A DNA stretch of 64,000 bases from Bacillota bacterium. GTDB taxonomy: Bacteria; Bacillota; Clostridia; Christensenellales; Borkfalkiaceae. The notes beneath the pieces were generated by a model. It ran no database searches. It was not told the DNA's origin and saw only the letters and a program-made list of their open reading frames with translations. Shown here in pieces: positions 17,802-26,885 of this stretch; position 1 is the stretch's first letter, and the number at the start of each line of letters is the position of its first letter. Both the position numbers and the translations under genes were made by a program. The stretch spans positions 56,885 to 120,884 of the forward strand of contig JAHZBZ010000005.1 in the NCBI GenBank assembly GCA_019423125.1, read 5' to 3'.

Positions 17802-17830
17802 ATTATAACATGCCTTGCGCGGCATTTCAT
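17802..17830 (-). promoter_or_regulatory. Promoter of the HSL-type esterase gene
   Basis: ATGAAA (17825-17830), a 17-base spacer and TATAAT (17802-17807) with an extended TG, 30 bases before the start. Confidence 0.65.
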
Positions 17831-17913
17831 CCGATTTTAAAAAAATTCCCCGATTTTTCACCGAGCAGTCGCAAAAACGCCCGCGAAGATCTGTCTGCGC
17901 GGGCGGACGGCGG

Positions 17914-17945
17914 ATAAAGAGCGCCCCGCCGTGACGGCGGGGCGC
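17914..17945 (-). terminator. Terminator-like hairpin, distal
   Basis: An 11-bp perfect stem (17935-17945 with 17921-17931) with loop TCA is followed on the minus strand by TCTTTA. It backs up the palindrome at 18045 as a stop for the secreted esterase transcript. Confidence 0.6.
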
Positions 17946-18044
17946 GGAAAAGTTCCGACTGCGGAAACAGCCGAAAAGGACGGTTTCTCTATTTTGTCTC
18001 CCTGCCGTCGGATACTGTTTTTCTCTCGGAAATCACGATAATCA

Positions 18045-18066
18045 GCGCGGGGCGATCGCCCCGCGC
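18045..18066. terminator. GC palindrome after the secreted esterase gene
   Basis: A perfect 22-base palindrome lies 17 bases after the stop of the gene at 18083. No good T run follows on the minus strand, so it may stabilise the 3' end rather than terminate. Nothing else is visible in 17831-18082. Confidence 0.45.
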
Positions 18067-18082
18067 CTGTCTTTTGTTGGTT

Positions 18083-20815
18083 TTATGCCTCGTCGGCCGC
18101 CTTGGACTGCGCCGCGAGCCACTGCCAGATGGTCGCGTCTTTGCCGTCGATCTTGACCGTCAGCTTGCTGTCGACGTCCAGATCCGCGATGGTGAATGCC
18201 GCGCCGTCCGCGCCTTCCGTCGCCTGCACGTACTTGCAGTCGTCGCGCAGCGTGTAGATCCACGACCAGTGCCCGTCATAGGTCACGCCGTCCACGGTGA
18301 CCTTATCGAACAGGCTGTACCAGACGTTCTTTGCGCCCGCTTTGAGCAGTTCGGTGTAGACGTAGTTGGCGTTGATGTTGAGGAAGTCCCCTCTCGTGCC
18401 CCAGCCCTGTCCCGCTTCGGTGACGGGGATGGTGCCGTCCGCCTTCGCCTGAGTGATCCACATCGGGATGTCCTTGATCGACTCGATCATCTCGTCGGTG
18501 ATGTACTTCGTGTCATAGGGAGCGGACACGGGATAAGCCGCCGCGAAGTATTCGCCGTGCTTGAAGAGCAGGTCGAAGGTCATCCAGCCGCCGTTGGAGC
18601 AGCCGCCGAGATAGATGCGGTCCATGTCGATGTCGCCGTTCTCGGTCACATAGGTCGTGATCAGTTTGTAGAGAGACTCGGTGTAGACGCTCGCCTCGGG
18701 CGAGGACGCCTGCTTGCCGTCGCCGATGTCCATCCAATAAGTGGGCGTCTGCGGCGCGAGCACGTATGCGCCCGCCGCGCCGTCCGTCTTGAAGAAGGTC
18801 TGAATGTGATCGCCGGAGAGCTGCGTGACCTGGTTGCCGAGGATGGCAACGGAGGGATCGGTGCCGCCTTCGCCGCCGCCGTGCAGCCAGATGATGAGCG
18901 CGTTCTTGACGCCGTCCTTCTCGAGCGCCGCGGGTTCATACGCGCCGTAGGTCAGCTCGACGGTGCGCGCCTCTTCGTTCCAGGTGATCTCATCGGAGAA
19001 CTTGCCGTCCGTGCGCCAGTCCGCCATGCAGGGGACGAGCGTATCCCCGTACGCGACGTTTGCATACTTTGTGTACTCTTCGCCGCCGATCACCAGGCCT
19101 TTGGCGACGGTCAGCGTGTATTTGGACATGTCGTTCCAGACGTTGTGCGAATTGCTCTGCTGATAGGTGAAGGGAGAAAGGTTGTTGTTGAACGACCACA
19201 TCCCGTAGCTCACTTCGTATTCGACGGCGGCGTACAGGGAGGTCGCGTCCTCCGTTTCGTTGCCGTTCTTGTCGCACAGATAGACGGTCTGGTTATTCCC
19301 GCCGACGGTCGCCGTGCCGTTTTTGAGCGTAAAGCTGTTTGCTTTGAGGCTGTCCGCGCTGACGGGATCGTCAAATTTCACGATCACTTTCTCGATCGCG
19401 GGGCCGCCTTCATAGCCGCCGACCACGATGTCGTAGGAGATGTCGCCGTCATAGGTCACGTCCGCGGGAGCAGGCGCAGTGCCGCCGCCGACACCCGTCT
19501 GCGAGATGACGATCGAATCGGTCATGACGTCCATGCAGTCGAGGTTGGGAACGGTGGTCGCCTGCACCGTGATGACGACGGTGTTGAGCCCCGCGACGAG
19601 GTCGCACTGGCCCAGCGACAGCGGGTCGAAGTACTTGTTCCACGTCATCGGCTCCTCGGCGCCCGCGCCGCGGAGCGTCGCCGGCTCGAACACAATGTCC
19701 GCGCCGTTGAGCGCAACGGTGATGTCCGAAGTCGTGACCACCTGGTCCTCCACCCAAATGAGGAAGCCTTCCGTGAAGTCCATCTTCGTGTTGTTGCTGG
19801 ACATCAGGAACTTGATCTCCGCCTTGCCCGCCTTGTCGGCATAGAACTTGAAGGTCACCGTGTTGCCCACGACGCCCAGATAGCCGACGGATTTGTTGCC
19901 GCTCGCCGCAGCGATGTTTTCCTCGACAAAGCTCGTCTTCGTGCCGTCGTTGCCGGAGATCTCACCCTCGACGAGCGCATTCTCCGCCTCGATACGGTAG
20001 CCGCCGGAGATCGCCGCCACGGCCATGCCCGTATCTCCCATGTACTGCGCGTAAAGCGTGACGTCCGCGCTGACGGTGTAGGTCGAAAGATCTACCTTGT
20101 CGCCGCCCGTCTTGGCGGTGAACCAGCCGCCGAAGGGGCTGCCCTCCATCGAAGCTGTGGGAGCGTTTTCGATCTTGCCGCCCTCCTTGACCTTTACTGT
20201 CGCGTTGCCCTCGAGCGTGCCGCCGTTCGCGTCAAACGTGACGGTGTATTCCTTGATCTGCACGGAATAATGTGCATACAGCGTGACGTCCGCGCTGACG
20301 GTGTAGGTCGAGAGATCTACCTTGTCGCCGCCCGTCTTGGCGGTGAACCAGCCGTCAAAGGTGCTGCCTGCCATAGAAGCGGTGGGAGCGCCCGCGATCT
20401 TGCCGCCCTCTTCGACCTTTACGGTCGCGTTGCCGGCAAGCGTGCCGCCGTTCGCGTCGAACGTGACGGTGTACTCCTTGGGCTGCGGCGTCTCCTCTTC
20501 CTTGTACTGCGCGTACAGCGTGACGTCGGCGTTCACGACGTAGGTCGATAGATCAATCGCCGTGCCGTCCGTCTTTGCCGTAAACCAGCCCTCGAAGGTG
20601 AAGCCCTCTTTTGCCGCGGTGGGCGCGTTCGTGATCTTTCCGCCCTCCTTGACCTTTACTGTCGCGTTGCCCTCGAGCGTGCCGCCGTTCGCGTCGAACG
20701 TGACGGTGTAAGTGACGGGGTCCTTGGGCTCATCGGGCGCGCAGGCGACAAATATTCCGCAGAACATCGCCATCGCGACGAGAAGAGCCAGAATCGATAC
20801 GATCCTTCTTTTCAT
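18083..20815 (-). CDS. Secreted multidomain lipoprotein: three InlB-type repeats, CBM6/35-like domain, feruloyl/PHB-type esterase
   Basis: 910 residues. A lipoprotein signal peptide ends in GIFVAC (lipobox Cys25). Three ~70-residue Listeria-Bacteroides (InlB B-type) repeats follow (about 37-260), each reading YTVTFDANGGTL... FxGWFTAKT... ADVTLYAxY. Then comes a beta-sandwich resembling CBM6/CBM35 (about 272-430, starting YRIEAENALVEG). The C-terminal alpha/beta hydrolase (about 590-900) has the oxyanion motif IIWLHGGG (about 650), the nucleophile Ser in GGCSNGGW (about 741) and the His in DGHWSW (about 848). This class releases ferulic or acetyl groups from plant cell-wall polysaccharide. It is lipid-anchored on the outer face, monocistronic, with a near-consensus promoter. 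The exact ester substrate is unknown. Confidence 0.84.
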   Translation of the reverse strand: MKRRIVSILALLVAMAMFCGIFVACAPDEPKDPVTYTVTFDANGGTLEGNATVKVKEGGKITNAPTAAKEGFTFEGWFTAKTDGTAIDLSTYVVNADVTLYAQYKEEETPQPKEYTVTFDANGGTLAGNATVKVEEGGKIAGAPTASMAGSTFDGWFTAKTGGDKVDLSTYTVSADVTLYAHYSVQIKEYTVTFDANGGTLEGNATVKVKEGGKIENAPTASMEGSPFGGWFTAKTGGDKVDLSTYTVSADVTLYAQYMGDTGMAVAAISGGYRIEAENALVEGEISGNDGTKTSFVEENIAAASGNKSVGYLGVVGNTVTFKFYADKAGKAEIKFLMSSNNTKMDFTEGFLIWVEDQVVTTSDITVALNGADIVFEPATLRGAGAEEPMTWNKYFDPLSLGQCDLVAGLNTVVITVQATTVPNLDCMDVMTDSIVISQTGVGGGTAPAPADVTYDGDISYDIVVGGYEGGPAIEKVIVKFDDPVSADSLKANSFTLKNGTATVGGNNQTVYLCDKNGNETEDATSLYAAVEYEVSYGMWSFNNNLSPFTYQQSNSHNVWNDMSKYTLTVAKGLVIGGEEYTKYANVAYGDTLVPCMADWRTDGKFSDEITWNEEARTVELTYGAYEPAALEKDGVKNALIIWLHGGGEGGTDPSVAILGNQVTQLSGDHIQTFFKTDGAAGAYVLAPQTPTYWMDIGDGKQASSPEASVYTESLYKLITTYVTENGDIDMDRIYLGGCSNGGWMTFDLLFKHGEYFAAAYPVSAPYDTKYITDEMIESIKDIPMWITQAKADGTIPVTEAGQGWGTRGDFLNINANYVYTELLKAGAKNVWYSLFDKVTVDGVTYDGHWSWIYTLRDDCKYVQATEGADGAAFTIADLDVDSKLTVKIDGKDATIWQWLAAQSKAADEA

Positions 20816-20868
20816 CTTTCCCTCCTGATATTTTCCGGGCAGGGCGATCCGCCCCTCCCTTTTATTCC

Positions 20869-20897
20869 ATAATAAAGCCGCCCGATGGGGAAGTCAA
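20869..20897 (-). promoter_or_regulatory. Promoter of the secreted esterase gene
   Basis: TTGACT (20892-20897), a 17-base spacer and TATTAT (20869-20874), 53 bases before the start codon. Confidence 0.82.
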
Positions 20898-20992
20898 TAC
20901 GGGCGACCCCGACGGCAACAAAAAAGGCACACATTACATCGGAGGCGGGAGGAAAAAGCGGAATCTCGCCTGCTTTCGCGCGGGCGAAACGG

Positions 20993-21023
20993 AAAAAGCG
21001 GGCGAGAGAAACTCTCCGCCCGC
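20993..21023 (-). terminator. Intrinsic terminator after the GH3 remnant
   Basis: On the minus strand a stem of GCGGGCG/CGCCCGC plus inner AGAG/CTCT (21017-21023 with 20998-21004) is followed by TTTTT. It closes the regulator-kinase-GH3-remnant unit. Confidence 0.85.
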
Positions 21024-21047
21024 TCTTTTCCGATCATTTGTTTTCCG

Positions 21048-21506
21048 TCATCTTTTCTTTTTTGGTTTATAGTTTTCGGGGTGTCTCTTCGCGTCGATCC
21101 CGCGCAGCACCAAAAGCGTCACACACGCGGCGACGAACACATAGACGATCACGTTTGCCGTCACGAGCAGGATGCGCCAGGGCGCCATCGTGTAGCTGAC
21201 GATGGTGCCGGGCACGAGCCCGTTCATCGCGCCGGAATTCACCGTCGCATACAGCAGATGCCTGCTCGCCTCCCGCAGAGAACGCACCGCCGTGGCGGAG
21301 GTGCCGTCCGCAAGCTCGAGCGGCGTCGTACAGAGCGCCACGTCCGCGCCCGCACGGATCATCGCGTCGATGTCCATGTACTTGCGGTTGTCCTGCTTGT
21401 AATCGGTGATCACCACGCCGTCAAAGCCCCACTCCTCGCGGAGGACCTTTGCGAGCAATCCGTCATGCGCGCCCGCCCATGTGTTTCCGACCGCGTTGAA
21501 GTTCGA
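21048..21506 (-). pseudogene. C-terminal remnant of a permuted, membrane-anchored GH3 enzyme
   Basis: In frame from about 21506 it reads NFNAVGNTWAGAHDGLLAKVLREEWGFDGVVITDY and on to a final membrane segment (WRILLVTANVIVYVFVAACVTLLVL) and a Lys-rich end. This matches the last ~150 residues of the swapped-domain GH3 proteins at 23932 and 38020, including the nucleophile Asp in VVITDY. The first ~750 residues are missing; upstream of NFN the frame is unrelated (HPTSRKESSENS). It lies about 80 bases after the intact histidine kinase. A TTG-initiated 136-residue product is possible but would lack the substrate-binding C-terminal sandwich and most of the barrel. Confidence 0.82.
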
Positions 21507-21588
21507 GTTCTCCGAGCTCTCTTTCCGAGATGTCGGATGGGCGCTCGCGAAGCTGAGCGATATATTTTTATGTCATGGCATAAATAAT

Positions 21589-22932
21589 TCAATCCGCGGC
21601 GTTTTTGCGCGGCGGCGCTTCTTTGCCGCGCACGGGAAAGAGAATGCAGACGACGAATTTGTCGCCCTCCTGCCCGATCTTCGCGGCGCCGCCGTATTTC
21701 TTCGTTATGTAACGGATGCTCCGTATCCCGTAACCGTGGTTCGCCTTGTCCTGCTTTGTGGTGACGAACTCTGCCCCCTTTTGCCGCGGCGGGCGCGGGG
21801 ACGGGTTTTCGATGCGGACGAGGACATGCTCCGCCTGCTCCGCTACTTCAACGCGGAGAAAGCGGTCCTCCTCGCGCGCAAGCTCGCGCACGCACTCGAT
21901 GGCGTTGTCCAGCGCGTTGCCGAACAGAGAAGCGAGGTCCATCGGCTCCAGAAAAGAGACCGCCTCCCCCTGCACGAACAGGGTCAGCGCGATGCCGTGG
22001 ACGGAACAGGTGCGGGCGGCATCACTGAGGACGACGTCCAGAACGCCGTTGCCCGTGCGCACGCCCTGCGCATAGCGGTCGATGCACGCGCGGATCGCGC
22101 CGAAATACTGCGCGCGTTTTGCCTTGTCAGGCTCCTCGCAGATGAGCGCGATCTGGTGCTTGAGGTCGTGCACCCGCCTGCCCATGTCCTCATAGAGCGC
22201 CTTGTTCAGGCGGTACTGCTCGTCGTATCGGCGAAGGATGTTCTCCATCTTCCTGATCTCGATTTTTGCGGCAATGTCCGCTTTGTGCGCGCGGAGCATA
22301 TACAAAAAACTCAGTCCGCAAAAATCCACGAGCGAACGGATAAAGCAGCTTTCCAGCGCGTGCGAACTCTGAGAGGGCGTATTCAGCCCGCTCAGGCTGA
22401 GCCCGCCGACCGCCATGGCAACCCCCGCAAGCGCAAGGGTCTGCCATGCTTCGCTCCACTTATAGACGAGGCGAACATAGGTCTTGCCCTGGAAGGCTTC
22501 GAATAATGCGGCAAACCCGAAGAGGATCAGATAGCATTCCGCGCAAAATCCCCAGCGAGCCACCCATGAATCGACAAGAACGCCGCAGCTTACCAGATAA
22601 AAGTAGATATGCCAGTTGAAGGCGGCGACAAACTCGGCAAGCAAAAAAGCGTTGACGGTCATCACCAACACAGTGGCGGTCGGGCCGCGACAGGTGAGGC
22701 GCACAAAGCCGAACATGAGCGAACCGGAGACGATCATGCTCACGGGCCACAGGTATCCGGGCACATGGTTCTGCAGATATTGGTATGCCATCAACAGACA
22801 AAGAGCCGCCACGGAAAATAAAGCCGTGACGGGCACTTTGCATCTCTTGCGGGAAAAGCCAAGACAGAACATACAGGCTCCCCACTCGGCGAGAGCGATG
22901 AAAAGCCGCGGGATCTCCACTCCGATACTCAT
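21589..22932 (-). CDS. GHKL-type sensor histidine kinase (AgrC/LytS-like)
   Basis: 447 residues from the ATG at 22932, which overlaps the regulator stop by four bases (ATGA). Six or seven hydrophobic segments fill about 1-205 (membrane sensor). A helical dimerisation region follows, with the phospho-acceptor-type HDLKHQI (about 265), then the GHKL ATPase: DLASLFGNALDNAIE (N box, about 340) and HGYGIRSIRYITKKYGG (G box, about 415). It probably senses a peptide, cell-envelope or carbohydrate-linked signal and phosphorylates the adjacent LytTR regulator. It is the complete version of the kinase whose remnants appear at 15756 and 44240. Confidence 0.88.
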   Translation of the reverse strand: MSIGVEIPRLFIALAEWGACMFCLGFSRKRCKVPVTALFSVAALCLLMAYQYLQNHVPGYLWPVSMIVSGSLMFGFVRLTCRGPTATVLVMTVNAFLLAEFVAAFNWHIYFYLVSCGVLVDSWVARWGFCAECYLILFGFAALFEAFQGKTYVRLVYKWSEAWQTLALAGVAMAVGGLSLSGLNTPSQSSHALESCFIRSLVDFCGLSFLYMLRAHKADIAAKIEIRKMENILRRYDEQYRLNKALYEDMGRRVHDLKHQIALICEEPDKAKRAQYFGAIRACIDRYAQGVRTGNGVLDVVLSDAARTCSVHGIALTLFVQGEAVSFLEPMDLASLFGNALDNAIECVRELAREEDRFLRVEVAEQAEHVLVRIENPSPRPPRQKGAEFVTTKQDKANHGYGIRSIRYITKKYGGAAKIGQEGDKFVVCILFPVRGKEAPPRKNAAD

Positions 22933-23651
22933 AAGGCTGCCCTGCCTCCCCTGCTGTAAAAGTTGAGAAGCGCGTCGGTAAATGCCTTTTTCCTGGGGCG
23001 GCTGACGATCACCTCGTACGGATCGACGCTGATGCGGTTGCCTGTCACCTTTCTCACGCGCGCGAGATTGACGATGTAGCAGTTGTTGCAGCGGAAAAAG
23101 AGCTCGGACGGAAGCTTTTTCTCGATGTCGATGAGCGAGGACTTGAAGGTGTATCCCCTGCTGTCCGTCCATACGGTGATAAAATGCCGCATGCTTTCTA
23201 TGTAACAGACCTCCGCAAGACTGACGCTTGCCCAGCCTCCCTCCGTCGGGATGAGGATCCTCTGTTTCTGCTTTTTGCGCACTTCCTCCAACGCACCCTG
23301 CAGCTCGCGGCAAAGATCGGCATAGGCGACGGGTTTGAGAAGATATCCGCGCGCCCCCACGCCGTAGCCCTCGATCGCAAACTGCGCGATTGTCGTGATG
23401 AAGAGGATGACGACTTCCTTGTCCATCTTGCGGATGTAACGCGCCGCATCCATCCCGTTCATCCGCGCCATCAGGATATCGAACAGGATGACGTCGCAGT
23501 CAGCCTTGTAGTCGGAGGCGATCTCGTCCCCGTCCGTATAGTGCACGACGTCGATGTCCTCTCCCTTTTCACGGGCGAACTTTTCGACCAGTCCGCGCAG
23601 GTGTTTTGCATGATTTTGTTCGTCTTCGACGATCGCGACCCGAAATTTCAT
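22929..23651 (-). CDS. LytTR-family response regulator
   Basis: 240 residues from the ATG at 23651 (GAGGAAG ten bases upstream; the in-frame upstream ATG at 23699 lacks a site). The receiver domain has the acidic pair IVEDEQ, phospho-acceptor Asp in VILFDILMARMNGM (about 60), Thr in FITTIAQFAIEGYG and Lys in LLKPV. The LytTR DNA-binding domain (about 135-240) includes LAEVCYIESMRHF, FFRCNNCYIVNLARV and the final GNRISVDPYEVIVSR. It activates target promoters by binding paired 9-bp direct repeats. First gene of the regulator-kinase unit, under a consensus promoter. Confidence 0.91.
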   Translation of the reverse strand: MKFRVAIVEDEQNHAKHLRGLVEKFAREKGEDIDVVHYTDGDEIASDYKADCDVILFDILMARMNGMDAARYIRKMDKEVVILFITTIAQFAIEGYGVGARGYLLKPVAYADLCRELQGALEEVRKKQKQRILIPTEGGWASVSLAEVCYIESMRHFITVWTDSRGYTFKSSLIDIEKKLPSELFFRCNNCYIVNLARVRKVTGNRISVDPYEVIVSRPRKKAFTDALLNFYSRGGRAAL

Positions 23652-23703
23652 TTCTTCCTCTTCTTTCCATTCCCTCTGCTCTTTGGTCGCACGATTCACG
23701 CCG

Positions 23704-23779
23704 CGGGAGGAATCCCGTTTTTTTTATTGCTCTGCCTGTCCGCACACATTAAATATTATGAGAAATCGGGAAGATCCCG
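23704..23779. other. Two small repeated hairpins in the regulator 5' leader
   Basis: CGGGA-loop-TCCCG occurs twice (23704-23717 and 23767-23779), each joined to a run of T on the plus strand (A on the transcript of the regulator gene). They form a direct repeat of about 20 bases in the leader; on the plus strand they look like weak terminators. Role unknown. Confidence 0.5.
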
Positions 23780-23792
23780 TTTTTTTGACAGT

Positions 23793-23821
23793 ATTTTATC
23801 ATTCATCCGTGTGCTTGTCAA
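23793..23821 (-). promoter_or_regulatory. Consensus promoter of the regulator-kinase pair
   Basis: TTGACA (23816-23821), a 17-base spacer and TAAAAT (23793-23798) on the minus strand, 141 bases before the regulator start. It matches the promoter at 45133 closely. Confidence 0.87.
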
Positions 23822-23872
23822 GAACGAAAGAAAAAATTGCATGAAACGCCGATGAATTTTCCCGAAAATCTC

Positions 23873-23902
23873 AAAAAAGCGGGCGCGGGAAACCGCGCCC
23901 GC
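23873..23902 (-). terminator. Intrinsic terminator of the GH16-CBM-GH3 operon
   Basis: A 10-bp perfect stem (23893-23902 with 23879-23888), loop TTTC, followed by TTTTTT on the minus strand, about 30 bases after the GH3 stop. Confidence 0.92.
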
Positions 23903-23931
23903 CCGATCTGAGAAATATATTTTCCGCGCCT

Positions 23932-26808
23932 TTAATCGGCTTCGCCGCTCTCCGCGGCAATCTTCTTCGGCGGTTTGACCGCAAAGAAGATGCACGCCGC
24001 AGTTCCGAGCGCGAGCACGACGTTGAGCGTGATCCACAGCGCGGAGAAGAGCGCAGACTGCGGCGCCGCCGTCACCGAGACCGCCGTGATCGTGACCAGG
24101 TAGGTGTAAAGGATATTCTTCGCCGACAGGCGGGCGGCGTACGCCGTGCCCGTGTCGTTGAGGTCGAGGTTGGCCGCCTGGGAGAACGTGCCGTCCAGCC
24201 AGAGGTTGTTGCCCGCCTTTACGCCCTTGGTGTAATCCATATAGCTGGGCTGGAACCAGTCGGTGATGACCGACCCGTTAAAGCCCCACTCGCCGCGCAG
24301 TACTTCGGTCAGCAGCGCGTAGTTCGCGCCCGCCCAGACCGCGCCGACGCGGTTGAACGCGCTCATCATCGCATTTGCGCCGCCCTCTTTGACCGTCATT
24401 TCAAACGGCTTGAGATAAATTTCGCGCAGTGCCTGCTCGGTGAGCCAGGTGTTCTTGTCGTTGGGGTTTGCGCCCGCTTCGCTGACCGCGAAGTGCTTGA
24501 CGTAGCAATAGAGGTTGTTCTCCTTCGAGCCGCGAACCGTCTCGGAGGCGAGTTTGCCGCTCAGGACGGCGTCTTCGCTGTAATACTCATAGTTTCTGGT
24601 GTTGTACACGGAGCGGTGCAGGTTGACGCCCGGGGCATACCAGCCCTGCAGGCCCGTCGCCTCGGCGACCTGACCCTGCGTGACGCCCATCTGATAGGCG
24701 AGTTCCTTGTTCCACGAACAGCCGATCAGAGACTCGGTGGGGAAGCCCGTCCACTTGGTCTCGGTGTTGGTGTTCGTCACGCCCATGTTGAAGCCCGCGG
24801 GGCCGTCGCGGTCCACGCAGTAGGGCTTGCCGACGCTGTAGACCGCCACCGTCTGGAAGCCGCCTTTGCCGATCAGGTCCTTGATCTCCGTCTGCGTCAT
24901 CTGGTTGAGGAAGGCATCCCATTCCTCCGCCTCGTAGTCGGAAAGCGTCTCCATCAGCTCTTCGTTGATGACGAGGTTCGCCTCTTCCGTGCCCTCGAGC
25001 ATCGCCAGCGTCGCGCGCGAGTAGGTGCCGTCTTCGTTTTCGACCTGCACGAGATACATGCCCGCGTCCTCGCCGTATTTGATGTTCGAGATGTCCATAT
25101 TGTCATAGCCGTCATAGGTGTAAGAGGATGCCGCGCCCGTCACAGAGGTGTCGGCGCTCGCCGCACGCGAAGTCGGGTAGTTCGCAAAGTCGTTCGCCCT
25201 CGACAGGTAATCGACGCCGCCGGGGATGGCGGTCGAACCGTCGATCGGGCAATCCGCATAGGCGTCCTCGCCCGTGAAGCGGTTTTCCACCTTCGCGCTC
25301 GTGTCGGGATCGGTCTCAAATCTGAGGCCCGCGGAATACAGGTTGTACACGCTGACGCTGCCCGAAGCCATGGGACCAGCCTCGTGGGCGTTGCGCATCA
25401 GTTTGAGCGCGTAGTCCCCTTCCACGGTCAGATAACCCGTTTCGTCTCTCCGGTAGTCGCCGTACGCATCGTAGGAAGCGAGATCGTACGCCGTGAACGA
25501 GAGGGTGTACGTCTTGGATTCGCCGGGCTGAAGGGTATCCGTCTTGACGAAGTCGATCAGGTTCACGCTCGCCATCTCGACGCCGCCCTCTTTATAAGGC
25601 GGGGTGCAGTACAGCTGCACGACGTCTTTGCCCGCGACGTCGCCCGTGTTCTTGACGCTGACTTTCACCGTATAGGCGACGTCCTTCGCCATGTCGTCCT
25701 GCACCGTCCAGGAGACGCTCTCCACCGTCCACTCAAAGGTGGTGTAAGAGAGCCCGTAGCCGAACGGGTACTGCACGACGCCGTCGTAACCCGTGCCGTA
25801 GCTGTTGGAGACGCCTTCGAAGAAGCCCTCGACGTCCGCCGTCTCATACCACTTGTAGCCGACGTAGATGCCCTCCTGGTACACCATGCTGTTGTTTACG
25901 TACATCGCATTGGCGTAAGTCGGGTTGTTGGTCTGATAGTCATAGGCGAGCGTGTCCGCCGTTCTGCCCGAGGGATTCACATCCCCGCGCAGGATGCGCG
26001 GGATCGCGAGCGTGCCCGACTGCCCGGGAACGCCGACGTACAGCGCCGCCTTGATGCAGTCGTATTCTTCGAGGAAGCCCATCTCCATGTTGTTGCAGGT
26101 GTTGAACAGCACGACGACATCAAAGCCGTACTCCTCGAGCGCGTCGAACATCGCCCTTTCGTTCTCGGTGAGTTCGAGGAAGGTGCCGTCCGTATAGCTC
26201 CCCACGGAGAGAAGCTCGGTCTGGCTCGCGTTCTCGCCCGAGAAACGGCTGAGCACGACCACCGCCGTAGAGGAATAGTTCTTCGCCTCGGTCATGCGCT
26301 CCGAAGTGTAGAAGGAGCTGTCGGGATTGGCGAGCGCGGCGATGGAGTCGGGCGAGTTGCTGTTCTTGTCCGCATCCGTCGAGCTGATCGCGCTGTACGC
26401 CGCCAGAAGCTCGGTGTTGTATTCGAGTCTCTCCTGTTCAAAGGCGTCGGTCAGGGTGACCTTGTTTTCTTCCGCAATGACCGTGCCGCCGCTGCCGCCG
26501 CCGACGAGCAAAAAGCCCTGGTCGGTCGCCGCCCAGCCGAAGAGGTTTACCTTTTCCGTGCCCGAGAGGGGCAGGAAGTCATCGTTTTTGAGCAGCACCA
26601 TGCTGTCCTCGGCGAGCGCCTGCACCACCGCATCGCCCTCTTCCAGCTGCTCGCCTGCATCCGAATAGTCGGTCGTGTCGCCCGCAAAGAACTGGTTGAG
26701 GATGAAGGAATATTTATTCAGCATCACGTTCGCGACCACGATCACTGCGATGAGGACGAGTGCGACGGCGCCGAGCGTTATTTTGATTCCGATCTGTTTT
26801 TTTGTCAA
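23932..26808 (-). CDS. Membrane-anchored GH3 beta-glucosidase with swapped domain order
   Basis: 958 residues. A membrane segment (about 8-30) is followed by the GH3 'C-terminal' alpha/beta sandwich (about 60-330, DSMVLLKNDDFLPL, GGGSGG), a FnIII-like domain (about 380-480, NTGDVAGKDVVQLYC) and only then the catalytic barrel (about 630-880): APGVNLHRS, EYYSEDAVLSG, KHFAVSE and the nucleophile Asp near 848 in SVITDWF. A second membrane segment (about 905-940) closes the chain. So the two catalytic modules are circularly permuted and tethered at both ends, presumably outside the cell. Start is TTG at 26808, 11 bases after GGAGG. Third gene of an operon with a GH16 enzyme, so it probably trims beta-1,3-gluco-oligosaccharides. 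Confidence 0.84.
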   Translation of the reverse strand: MTKKQIGIKITLGAVALVLIAVIVVANVMLNKYSFILNQFFAGDTTDYSDAGEQLEEGDAVVQALAEDSMVLLKNDDFLPLSGTEKVNLFGWAATDQGFLLVGGGSGGTVIAEENKVTLTDAFEQERLEYNTELLAAYSAISSTDADKNSNSPDSIAALANPDSSFYTSERMTEAKNYSSTAVVVLSRFSGENASQTELLSVGSYTDGTFLELTENERAMFDALEEYGFDVVVLFNTCNNMEMGFLEEYDCIKAALYVGVPGQSGTLAIPRILRGDVNPSGRTADTLAYDYQTNNPTYANAMYVNNSMVYQEGIYVGYKWYETADVEGFFEGVSNSYGTGYDGVVQYPFGYGLSYTTFEWTVESVSWTVQDDMAKDVAYTVKVSVKNTGDVAGKDVVQLYCTPPYKEGGVEMASVNLIDFVKTDTLQPGESKTYTLSFTAYDLASYDAYGDYRRDETGYLTVEGDYALKLMRNAHEAGPMASGSVSVYNLYSAGLRFETDPDTSAKVENRFTGEDAYADCPIDGSTAIPGGVDYLSRANDFANYPTSRAASADTSVTGAASSYTYDGYDNMDISNIKYGEDAGMYLVQVENEDGTYSRATLAMLEGTEEANLVINEELMETLSDYEAEEWDAFLNQMTQTEIKDLIGKGGFQTVAVYSVGKPYCVDRDGPAGFNMGVTNTNTETKWTGFPTESLIGCSWNKELAYQMGVTQGQVAEATGLQGWYAPGVNLHRSVYNTRNYEYYSEDAVLSGKLASETVRGSKENNLYCYVKHFAVSEAGANPNDKNTWLTEQALREIYLKPFEMTVKEGGANAMMSAFNRVGAVWAGANYALLTEVLRGEWGFNGSVITDWFQPSYMDYTKGVKAGNNLWLDGTFSQAANLDLNDTGTAYAARLSAKNILYTYLVTITAVSVTAAPQSALFSALWITLNVVLALGTAACIFFAVKPPKKIAAESGEAD

Positions 26809-26885
26809 TTTGATCTTTACCTCCGTTTTTTGACTTTTTGAAGGTCATGCCGTGCGGCGCGGGATGCGCCGCACGCCCTTTTGTC

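Noticed and set aside
18045..18066. Operator for the secreted esterase.
   Set aside because: It lies downstream of that gene on its transcript; a 3' hairpin is more likely.
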